The notes under the pieces are model-generated. The model was not told the origin of the DNA. It worked only from the letters and a program-made list of their open reading frames with translations, and did not search any database. The position numbers and the translations under genes are program-made. Shown here piece by piece: positions 1 through 6,207 of a stretch of DNA of 6,207 nt; position 1 is the stretch's first letter, and each line of letters begins with the position of its first letter. The DNA is from Melioribacter roseus (GTDB lineage: Bacteria > Bacteroidota > Ignavibacteria > Ignavibacteriales > Melioribacteraceae), in NCBI GenBank assembly GCA_020724325.1, contig DYHC01000125.1, forward strand, positions 1 to 6,207, written 5' to 3'.

Positions 1-2357
1 TCATAAGTGAATGTTTCGCTTTGACCCGGATAGAGTTTCAAATATTTTATTCTATGATCGCCCGCTGGCATTAACATAGGATCGTAAACATTTGCACCGC
101 CGGATAGGAGGATATCGCCGCAGTTTGTTACTTTAAATGTATAGGTGATCTTCTCTCCAACGTTAACAGAAGTCGGACCGGATTTTTCTAAGCTTACACA
201 AACCTTAAAGAATCCGAAATCGATTGTTGGGTTATCGCTGCAATTTACTGTTACGCTTGCTGTTCTTGTTGTAAGATCGCCATCGCTGTCCTTAGCGTCG
301 TTTGAGCCCTTGTCTTTGAATGTTAAGAACCATTTTTCACTCTGCGAACCTACAAGAACTCCGCCGGCAGCAAAGTTGCTTGCAGCTATTCTTATTTTAT
401 ATGAGCCATTTAATATATTGTTAAATTCATAATAACCATTTGCGTTTGTAGTTGTTGTAAGCAGAACATTGTTCTGAGAGCTTAGTAATTCAACTACTAC
501 ACCGGGAATACCTGTTTCGTTTGCATCTTGAATTCCGTCTGCATCTTTATCGTGCCATACAAAATCGCCAATTTTATTTTTGCATTCTTCCTTAACAAGA
601 CCGGCGTCCCATGTTAAATCATTTTCGCCCGGGGTTAAGGTTGTACAGATTGTTTTTCCCGTAGAAATATCTGCATCAGAATCTTTAGCATCATCGCTGC
701 CGGCATCTTTTGTGGTATAGATATATCCAGAAGGAAGAATGAATTGAACGTAGTAATCGCCGGCTGGTAAATTGTTAAATAAATAATATCCGTTTGCATC
801 TGTTGTTTTTGTCCCAATTAGATTATTGCTGCAGTCGTACAATTTAACTGTAACACCCGATACTCCCGGTTCGCCGCTATCTTGAATACCGTCTTTATCA
901 AGGTCTTCCCATACCCTATCGCCTATTGACGCTTTAACGTTTTCATTGCAATCAAGAAAACCTTTATCTGCGCCTTCATTAAAGTTTTCATTTATTTTTG
1001 TTGCGGCGTCATTAACTTCGCTAAAAGTAAACCCGTTTAAGCTTCCGCCGCCAAGTGCTTGCTCTGCTAATGCCAAAAACTGATTAACCGTATATCCCGT
1101 GAAGGGACCGCTCTTAATAATCAAATTACCAAGCGGTGTTGAGCTGCTTCCAATATATCCGGCGGCATCGTAATTAACATTTAATTTTAGAGCTACTACT
1201 TGTCCGGCTAAAACTCCCGCAGAAGTTGAGGTTGGATTTGTATAATTCTGAGTAAGTGCTCCTGCTGTTCCGCCCTGTGGTAAAAAGTTCTTCACTGCTG
1301 TGGCTGAAGTAAGTGTTAGTTTAAATGTTGAGCCGACAACCAAGCCCGATGGAAATACGTTATCAAAATACATATCTCTAATCTGACCCGGACCGCTGTT
1401 AGAAGGACTTCCCCAACCGCCCTGAGTATAGGTTGTAAACCCTTTCAAATCGCATTGAGCCGATACATACCAATTAACTGTTCCGGTAACTTGCTTGGTA
1501 TCGAACGCTGGTGTAGCAAGAACTAATTTCTGTTTACTGTTCGGATTTAATTTGTGAACATATCTTGTTCCCTGCGGAATTACAACATCTGCTTTTGCTT
1601 TGATTGTAGCCGTACCAATTCCAGAATGTGTTAAATTGATTGGTCCCCCTTTGCCGCTGGCATTAGTAACAACCGATGAAGCACTCAGAGTACCGAGCGT
1701 TGTTGTTAACTGAATAGTTACGTTTGAAACCGGATTGCCGTCAATATCAAAAGCAAATACTAAAAACGCTGCCGTTGTTCCCTGAACATAAGAAGCTGTT
1801 GGCGGAACAATCAATAGGGTTTCTACCGGTTTTACATTGTTATGGTTTGCCGCTGCATCTGCAATAATTGCGAGCGTTCTTGCTTTAACTTCAGCATCAT
1901 TAGAAATAGTGTTTGCATTAAGACCATCGCTAAAATGCCAGATTGCAAGCTGTATAGATGCTGCTTCTTTCTGATTTGAAATTTGTCCAGCATAACCACT
2001 TTTATAAGGATAATAATTATTAAGAATATAGGTTATTTCTGATGGGGTGAAACCTTCATCCCAATAATCTTCATTAGTAGCAAGGTGGTTCTGAATATCA
2101 ATGCAGTAAAAATATTTTTCTACACCATTTAATGTGCCCTTAAATGTTCCGGCAAAAGATGTAGAACTTTGATTACTATAAGGATTAGTGTAGGTGATAT
2201 TTTTACCAACTGACGTTCCAGATATTTTTGCAATACTCGTATAATCTGTAATGTTCTTTACCCCGCTTTTGTTTTGTGCAAAAGAGAGGGAAGTTAGCCC
2301 AAGAATGAGTGAAAGTAATAAAATCACTCTTAAATAAAGTTTCGGCTGATTTACCAT
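1..2357 (-). CDS. Secreted modular surface protein with N-terminal thioester (Cys-Gln) domain, Ig-like domain, two SdrD_B-like modules and DUF11-like repeat (3' end outside window)
   Basis: The frame is open from an ATG at 2355-2357 to the left edge, giving 785 codons without a stop, so the C-terminus is missing. An AAAGGAG ribosome site 7 bases upstream supports the start. Residues 1-27 form a signal peptide ending in SFA before QNKS. Residues ~45-160 resemble the TED thioester family: Cys85 in YFYCIDI and Gln136 in SIQLAIWHFSDG match the Cys and Gln that form the internal bond. Residues ~177-262 look like an invasin/Big-type Ig-like domain. Residues ~300-455 carry a conserved block with QGGWGS, FLPQGGT and NPTSTSAGVLAGQV. 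Residues ~476-588 and ~594-718 are SdrD_B-like modules (IGDRVW / IGDFVW, DxDxDGIQD, NGYY.FNN, GSxDAKDSD). Residue 719 onward begins a DUF11-like repeat. The likely role is a surface-exposed adhesin; this is inferred. A C-terminal sorting or anchoring domain would lie outside the window. Confidence 0.9.
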   Translation of the reverse strand, partial: MVNQPKLYLRVILLLSLILGLTSLSFAQNKSGVKNITDYTSIAKISGTSVGKNITYTNPYSNQSSTSFAGTFKGTLNGVEKYFYCIDIQNHLATNEDYWDEGFTPSEITYILNNYYPYKSGYAGQISNQKEAASIQLAIWHFSDGLNANTISNDAEVKARTLAIIADAAANHNNVKPVETLLIVPPTASYVQGTTAAFLVFAFDIDGNPVSNVTIQLTTTLGTLSASSVVTNASGKGGPINLTHSGIGTATIKAKADVVIPQGTRYVHKLNPNSKQKLVLATPAFDTKQVTGTVNWYVSAQCDLKGFTTYTQGGWGSPSNSGPGQIRDMYFDNVFPSGLVVGSTFKLTLTSATAVKNFLPQGGTAGALTQNYTNPTSTSAGVLAGQVVALKLNVNYDAAGYIGSSSTPLGNLIIKSGPFTGYTVNQFLALAEQALGGGSLNGFTFSEVNDAATKINENFNEGADKGFLDCNENVKASIGDRVWEDLDKDGIQDSGEPGVSGVTVKLYDCSNNLIGTKTTDANGYYLFNNLPAGDYYVQFILPSGYIYTTKDAGSDDAKDSDADISTGKTICTTLTPGENDLTWDAGLVKEECKNKIGDFVWHDKDADGIQDANETGIPGVVVELLSSQNNVLLTTTTNANGYYEFNNILNGSYKIRIAASNFAAGGVLVGSQSEKWFLTFKDKGSNDAKDSDGDLTTRTASVTVNCSDNPTIDFGFFKVCVSLEKSGPTSVNVGEKITYTFKVTNCGDILLSGGANVYDPMLMPAGDHRIKYLKLYPGQSETFTY
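204..932 (-). repeat. Two tandem SdrD_B-like modules inside the surface protein
   Basis: Two protein-level repeats, residues ~476-588 (594-932) and ~594-718 (204-578), share IGDxVWxDxDxDGIQD, a TTxANGYYxFNN block and a GSxDAKDSD block. The acidic DxDxDG loop is the kind that binds calcium in staphylococcal SdrD B domains, where it stiffens the stalk. Calcium binding here is inferred. The two copies have diverged clearly, so this is an old duplication and not a recent DNA repeat. Confidence 0.8.
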
Positions 2358-2364
2358 TTTGACG

Positions 2365-2371
2365 CTCCTTT
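2365..2371 (-). promoter_or_regulatory. Ribosome binding site of the surface protein gene
   Basis: On the minus strand AAAGGAG lies 7 bases before the ATG at 2355-2357. It is a near-perfect Shine-Dalgarno sequence, and together with the signal peptide that follows it fixes the start codon. Confidence 0.8.
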
Positions 2372-3026
2372 GTGTGTTAAACTTTTTTGAGTAGATAAAA
2401 CAAGACTGGTGCCATAAGAAAATTGCGTTTTTACGATTATTTCGAGGATTTCTGGGGGCGAAAAAATGCCCTTGTGTTTCAAAATGATAAATTGATCCCT
2501 AAATAAATCTATTAGAAAAGGATTTGAACCGTAGATTTTGACGAGCGTTATTTCTGCAAGCTAATAGAAACTATCTATATTATAAAGCAATCTTTTCTGT
2601 TATTGGCTTTCATATTAACGGATGGCTAAACTTTCGAAAGGATCAAAGAGTCGCTATCTCAAATTGATTCTATTATTCTAACAAAAAGTTTATTCGGGAA
2701 TGTTACACCTTCTCACCAAAAGAATTATTGTGCGCTCTACACCGCTAATTCATATTAGGGAAATTCAACTAACAACAGAAAAAATTAAAGAGCTGTTCTA
2801 TTGCTGCTTTGGAACAATAAATTATTCTATTAATAATCGTGTGCGCAATGTTTTTAAAAGCAAAATAAGAAAAGCGAAAAGTTTTAGAGGCAATTAAAAC
2901 AGACGTTAAAGAGTTCTGGATTCCAGATATATTAAAGCTGCTCTTAAAATTATTTAAAACTGCTCACAACCTTTCTGATACCATGCGAGTCTAAATTTTT
3001 GACGATAAACAATAATTAATCAAAAT
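2372..3026. other. Long divergent spacer without a convincing gene
   Basis: This AT-rich stretch separates two divergently transcribed genes and should contain both promoters. I see no RNA gene, terminator or insertion-sequence end. Open stretches without good starts occur in all three plus frames: 2528-2755 (broken once, at 2627-2629), 2682-2897 (ATG at 2700, 65 residues) and 2869-2991. None has a ribosome site or a family I recognise. They could be remnants of one frameshifted gene or chance in AT-rich DNA. A weak Bacteroidota-like promoter match for the plus gene is TTTC at 2972-2975 followed by AATTTTTG at 2994-3001, each one base off consensus. Two short palindromes, CTTTCGAAAG (2631-2640) and TCTGGATTCCAGA (2915-2927), are about as frequent as chance predicts. 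Confidence 0.5.
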
Positions 3027-3033
3027 GGGGGAA
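3027..3033 (+). promoter_or_regulatory. Ribosome binding site that selects the start at 3040
   Basis: The purine run GGGGGAA lies 6 bases before the ATG at 3040-3042. An earlier in-frame ATG at 3025 overlaps this run and has only AT-rich sequence before it. Starting at 3040 also puts the signal peptide's positive N-terminus (MCVRK) directly at the start. Confidence 0.6.
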
Positions 3034-3039
3034 ATTAAA

Positions 3040-5688
3040 ATGTGTGTTAGAAAACTTACCCTTTTATTAATGTTGCCTATAGTTGCTTTTGCAACAGGAA
3101 AATCCAGCAATGAAAAAATTGTCCTCGCTTATAAATTAATCAATATCAATATAACTCTCGATGGAAAGCTTACCGAACCAATCTGGCAAAGAGAGCCTAT
3201 AAAAGAATTTGTTCAGAAAGACCCTAACGAAGGAACTCCCTCCAGCGAACAAACCAACGTTTGGGTTGCTTTTGACAATGACTATATATATGTGGCTGCA
3301 AAATTGTACGATTCTAAACCGGAATTAATTGATGCAAGCATTGCGCGAAGGGATAATTACTTTTCATCCGACTGGTTTGCTTTTTATGTTGATCCATATA
3401 ACGATAAAAAAACTGGTTACTTCTTCGGCGTTAACGCCGGCGGAACTATGCTGGACGGTGTTCTCTTTAACGATAGCTGGGACGATTGGTCGTGGGATGG
3501 AATATGGGAAACTAAAACAACCATTGAGAGTGATGGGTGGACAGTAGAAATGAGAATACCATTTTCTCAAATGCGCTTCAATCACACTGATGCAATGACC
3601 TGGGGAGTAAATTTCTACCGCGAACTTAAAAGAAATAATGAAAAGTCTTATTACGTTATGGTTCCAAAAGCAGAAAGCGGTTTCGTCTCCCGCTTTGCAT
3701 CTTTGGAGGGATTGAACGGTATTCAGCCAAAACAACGTTTTGAGGTGATGCCTTACATGGTTCAAAAAGCACAATATCTTGTACACGATAAAGAAGATCC
3801 GTTTTACAAATCGAATCAATACAAGACTTCTGTTGGTGCCGATTTTAAAATTGGTATTGGAAGCAATTTTAATATTGATGCAACAATAAACCCGGATTTT
3901 GGACAGGTAGAAGTTGACCCGGCGGTAATTAATTTATCTGCATTCGAATCTTATTTCAACGAGAAAAGACCTTTCTTTATAGAGGGAATGGAAAATTTCT
4001 ATTTTGGAATAGGCGGCGCGAATAATAATTGGGGGTTTAATTTTGGATGGCCGGAATTATTCTATTCAAGAAGAATTGGAAGATCGCCAAGAGGTAATAT
4101 TTCTGATGCAGAATATGTAAAGTATCCAAGTGAAACGAGAATTTTAGGAGCCGCTAAGATTACCGGAAAGTTTAATGAATCTACTACTCTGGGAGCAATT
4201 TCGGCTATTACTGAAAGAACTTATGCAACGCTATGGAATAATGGAATAAGAACAAACGAAGAGATTGAACCGCTTACTTTTTATAACGTATTAAGATCTA
4301 AAAAAGATTTTAATGAAGGAAGACAATCTCTTGGTTTTATGTTCACAAGTGTAAATAGAGATTTCGTTACTAATACACCATCAAATAATCTTGCTAAAAA
4401 TGCTTATGCCTTTGGGTTAGATGGCTGGACTTTTTTAGACGAGGACAAAGAATATGTCTTAACCGGAGCTTTTGCGGGAACATATGTGAACGGATCTAAA
4501 GAATATTTGAAAAATTTACAAATGCAGCCATATCGTTATTTTCAACGCCCGGACGGTTCTTTTGAAACGTTCGACCCGGATCGAACTTCTTTATCCGGCT
4601 ATTACGGAAGAATAATGTTAAATAAGCAGAAGGGAAATTTTTATATCAACTCTGCTCTGGGATTTGTCTCTCCCGGTTTTGAACAGAACGATCTCGGTTT
4701 TCAGTGGATGGCAGACCGAATAAATTTGCATACGGTTTTAGGTTATCGATGGTTTGAGCCGGATGGAATTTTTAGATCCAAGCAAGTATATGCATCCTAT
4801 TCGCGGTCAATGAACTTTAACGGCGAAACAATAAGCAACTTTTTATGGTACCGGCTTGGTGGTACGTTCAATAATTATTATGAATTGTCCATGGGCGGTA
4901 ATTACAACTTCGAAACATATAATCCTGCTCTTACACGCGGAGGACCTCTGGGCATTAATCCATCTTCTTATTTCTTTTGGATTTTTGGAAGCTCGGATAG
5001 AAGAGAAAAATTGTCTGTTAATAGTGAGCTGGACTTTTCAAGAAGTGCGGTTGGCGGAAAATATAACGAGATAAACCTTTCAATAACCTGGAAACCAAAT
5101 ACTCAACTAACATTCAGTATTGGTCCTTCGTTCGAGGTTAGCAAATCGATGCAGCAATGGGTAAAAAATATAGACGACCCCGCTGCGGTTAACACTTATA
5201 ATACGCGATACGTATTCGCTACAATTAAGCAGCATACTCTTTCTGCAAATATACGGTTGAACTGGACTTTTACACCGGCACTTAGCTTACAATTGTTTAT
5301 GCAGCCATTCTTTGCCGTTGGAAATTACTCCGACTTTAAGGAGCTCGCCCAGCCGCGCTCTCTCAACTACAATTATTATGGTCAGTCCGGATCAACAATT
5401 AATTATGACAATAATAAACGTAAATATACAGTTGACCCAGATGGGACCGGACCGGCTAACTCGTTTACCTTCAGCAACCCTGATTTCAATTATAAATCCC
5501 TAAGAGGAACCGCAGTATTAAGGTGGGAAACGATGCCCGGCTCCGTTCTCTATTTTGTCTGGTCGCATAATCAAACAAACTTTGATAACGCCGGAGAATT
5601 TAATTTATCAAGGGACTTCAAACATTTGTGGAGTTCTGAGGGAGACGATGTTTTTATGATTAAATTTTCTTACTGGCTCGATATATAA
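3040..5688 (+). CDS. Outer-membrane protein with CBM9-like domain and DUF5916 C-terminal barrel
   Basis: This is an 882-residue protein from the start at 3040 (887 from 3025). Residues 1-18 are a signal peptide with a likely cut at AFA before TGKSS. Residues ~35-225 form a carbohydrate-binding family 9-like beta-sandwich (DGKLTEPIWQ, VWVAFDNDYIYVAAKLYDS, DWFAFYVDPYNDKKTGYFF, DGWTVEMRIPFSQMRF). Residues ~235-882 are DUF5916, with the signature block NPDFGQVEVDPAVINLS at 284-300 and FNEKRPFFIEG at 306-316, followed by alternating aromatic strands as expected for an outer-membrane beta-barrel. The length fits the family and no catalytic motif is visible. The last strand, VFMIKFSYWLDI, is aromatic-rich but ends in Ile and not the usual terminal Phe or Trp. 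The function is not established; family context suggests envelope-linked polysaccharide or glycan handling, but this is inference. The gene stands alone, with a terminator 32 bases after the stop. Confidence 0.93.
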   Translation: MCVRKLTLLLMLPIVAFATGKSSNEKIVLAYKLININITLDGKLTEPIWQREPIKEFVQKDPNEGTPSSEQTNVWVAFDNDYIYVAAKLYDSKPELIDASIARRDNYFSSDWFAFYVDPYNDKKTGYFFGVNAGGTMLDGVLFNDSWDDWSWDGIWETKTTIESDGWTVEMRIPFSQMRFNHTDAMTWGVNFYRELKRNNEKSYYVMVPKAESGFVSRFASLEGLNGIQPKQRFEVMPYMVQKAQYLVHDKEDPFYKSNQYKTSVGADFKIGIGSNFNIDATINPDFGQVEVDPAVINLSAFESYFNEKRPFFIEGMENFYFGIGGANNNWGFNFGWPELFYSRRIGRSPRGNISDAEYVKYPSETRILGAAKITGKFNESTTLGAISAITERTYATLWNNGIRTNEEIEPLTFYNVLRSKKDFNEGRQSLGFMFTSVNRDFVTNTPSNNLAKNAYAFGLDGWTFLDEDKEYVLTGAFAGTYVNGSKEYLKNLQMQPYRYFQRPDGSFETFDPDRTSLSGYYGRIMLNKQKGNFYINSALGFVSPGFEQNDLGFQWMADRINLHTVLGYRWFEPDGIFRSKQVYASYSRSMNFNGETISNFLWYRLGGTFNNYYELSMGGNYNFETYNPALTRGGPLGINPSSYFFWIFGSSDRREKLSVNSELDFSRSAVGGKYNEINLSITWKPNTQLTFSIGPSFEVSKSMQQWVKNIDDPAAVNTYNTRYVFATIKQHTLSANIRLNWTFTPALSLQLFMQPFFAVGNYSDFKELAQPRSLNYNYYGQSGSTINYDNNKRKYTVDPDGTGPANSFTFSNPDFNYKSLRGTAVLRWETMPGSVLYFVWSHNQTNFDNAGEFNLSRDFKHLWSSEGDDVFMIKFSYWLDI

Positions 5689-5720
5689 TTTTGGAAGAGT
5701 TGGCTGTATAACACAGATAA

Positions 5721-5745
5721 AGCCCGGTTAAAGCCGGGTTTTTTT
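5721..5745 (+). terminator. Rho-independent terminator of the DUF5916 gene
   Basis: The stem CCCGG (5723-5727) pairs with CCGGG (5734-5738) across a 6-base loop, extended below by a G-T and an A-T pair, and is followed by seven T (5739-5745). It lies 32 bases after the stop at 5688. The stop codon of the convergent permease fragment (5744-5746) falls in the T-tract, so on the minus strand the hairpin sits just after that gene too. The tail there, GCTTTATC, is a weaker terminator. Confidence 0.85.
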
Positions 5746-6145
5746 ATGTGGTCTTTCTGTAGTTTAATATTGCAAGCACATTAAATACAAGAGCAAATAA
5801 AATTATTATTAAAAAATATCTTAACAGCTCAATAAATCCGCTCCCTTTTAGAACTATCAACCGCATAACTTCAATAAAATAATAAACTGGATTTACATAT
5901 GTTAACACCTGCGCCCAATCGGGCATATTTTCAATCGGCGCAAATAACCCGCCAAGCAGAATAAATATCATCATACAGAAATATGAAATAAACATTGCTT
6001 GCTGTTGTGTTTTTGAAATTGTTGAAATAAATAATCCTATTCCAAGGGTATACATAATAAATACAGCATATGCAAAAAGATAAAACAATAAATTTCCTCT
6101 GATAGGAATTCCAAACCAAAAAACCATAACAGAATTTACAAGCAA
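5744..6145 (-). pseudogene. C-terminal fragment of an ABC-2 type transporter permease
   Basis: The fragment encodes about 133 residues ending at TAA 5744-5746. It matches the last third of ABC-2 permeases of the YhhJ/YbhS/DrrB kind: FWFGIPIRGN, the KTQQQAM motif after a membrane helix, LLGGLFAPIENMPDW, and YVNPVYYFIEVMRLIVLKG before a final helix and a basic tail. At least three membrane segments are visible. Full-length members have about 370 residues, so roughly 235 N-terminal residues are missing. The frame is closed by TAA at 6146-6148, immediately before the first homologous residues, and again by TAG at 6173-6175. The only candidate starts are a TTG at 6143-6145 and an ATG at 6125-6127, neither with a ribosome site. 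Neither other frame upstream reads like the missing membrane part. This suggests disruption by insertion, rearrangement or an assembly join, not a natural start. Such permeases normally pair with an ATPase to export drugs or envelope molecules. Confidence 0.75.
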
Positions 6146-6148
6146 TTA

Positions 6149-6207
6149 TACTCGGATTGACTCAAAATAAATCTAACCGTACTGGCTACACAAAGTAGTC
6201 GTTGCCT
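6149..6207. other. Unexplained tail upstream of the permease break
   Basis: These last bases should encode the middle of the permease if the gene were intact, but no frame does so. On the minus strand one frame is open for 23 codons from the edge to TAA 6136-6138 (RQRLLCVASTVRFILSQ and on) and matches nothing I recognise. The tail may be the end of a mobile element, a rearrangement partner, or low-quality or chimeric sequence at a contig end. No inverted repeat or target duplication can be shown from one side. Confidence 0.4.

Noticed and set aside
145..432. A 95-codon plus-strand open frame
   Set aside because: It lies wholly antisense to the surface protein gene, whose frame is open for 785 codons with clear domains, so it is a shadow.
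2452..2473. GGGGGC and GCCC around an A-rich loop, considered as a hairpin or terminator
   Set aside because: The stem is only about four pairs, there is no T-tract on either strand, and it lies upstream of both genes where no terminator is needed.
2631..2640. Perfect palindrome CTTTCGAAAG
   Set aside because: Ten bases long, single copy, close to chance expectation, and far from either start codon.
2700..2897. A 65-codon open frame on the plus strand in the spacer
   Set aside because: It has no ribosome site, no recognisable family and no operon partner. It is kept only as part of the possible decayed-gene observation.
2915..2927. Hyphenated palindrome TCTGGATTCCAGA upstream of the DUF5916 gene, considered as an operator
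   Set aside because: Six-base arms are expected about once by chance in a spacer of this size, and there is no regulator gene or second copy in the window.
3364..3819. A 151-codon minus-strand open frame
   Set aside because: It lies inside the DUF5916 gene's CBM9-like region and encodes no recognisable protein.
1..6207. CRISPR array, tRNA, rRNA or phage/defence cassette
   Set aside because: No regularly spaced repeats, no cloverleaf or rRNA-like sequence, and no nuclease, integrase or toxin motif was seen on either strand.

Overview
The window looks like a fragment of an AT-rich Gram-negative genome of the Bacteroidota/Ignavibacteriota (FCB) kind. Three things point there: an outer-membrane protein with a CBM9-like domain joined to a DUF5916 barrel, a long secreted protein built from SdrD_B-like and DUF11-like modules, and an ABC-2 permease of the YhhJ/YbhS type. 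Both long genes carry a purine-rich Shine-Dalgarno sequence. That is less typical of classical Bacteroidetes and fits Ignavibacteria-like lineages somewhat better. The taxonomic call is an inference from gene content only.

Layout. Positions 1-2357 (minus strand) hold the first 785 codons of a very large secreted modular protein, and the gene runs off the left edge with no stop. From its N-terminus it has a signal peptide, a thioester (Cys-Gln, TED-like) domain, an Ig-like domain, a conserved GGWGS-type domain, two SdrD_B-like modules and the start of a DUF11-like repeat. Positions 2358-3039 are a 682-base divergent spacer with no convincing gene, though open stretches in several frames could be decayed coding sequence. 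Positions 3040-5688 (plus strand) encode the complete CBM9/DUF5916 outer-membrane protein. A rho-independent terminator at 5721-5745 closes it. Facing it on the minus strand, 5744-6145 is the C-terminal third of an ABC-2 permease. Its reading frame is broken by stop codons immediately upstream, so the gene is truncated in this sequence. The last ~60 bases (6149-6207) do not continue the permease in any frame and remain unexplained.

How the genes relate. The two large genes diverge from the spacer and both encode exported, envelope-associated proteins. Nothing in the sequence shows that they form one system. The most interesting element is the predicted internal thioester in the left-hand protein. 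This chemistry is best known from Gram-positive adhesins that bind host surfaces covalently, and here it forms the N-terminal head of a modular stalk in what appears to be a Gram-negative bacterium.
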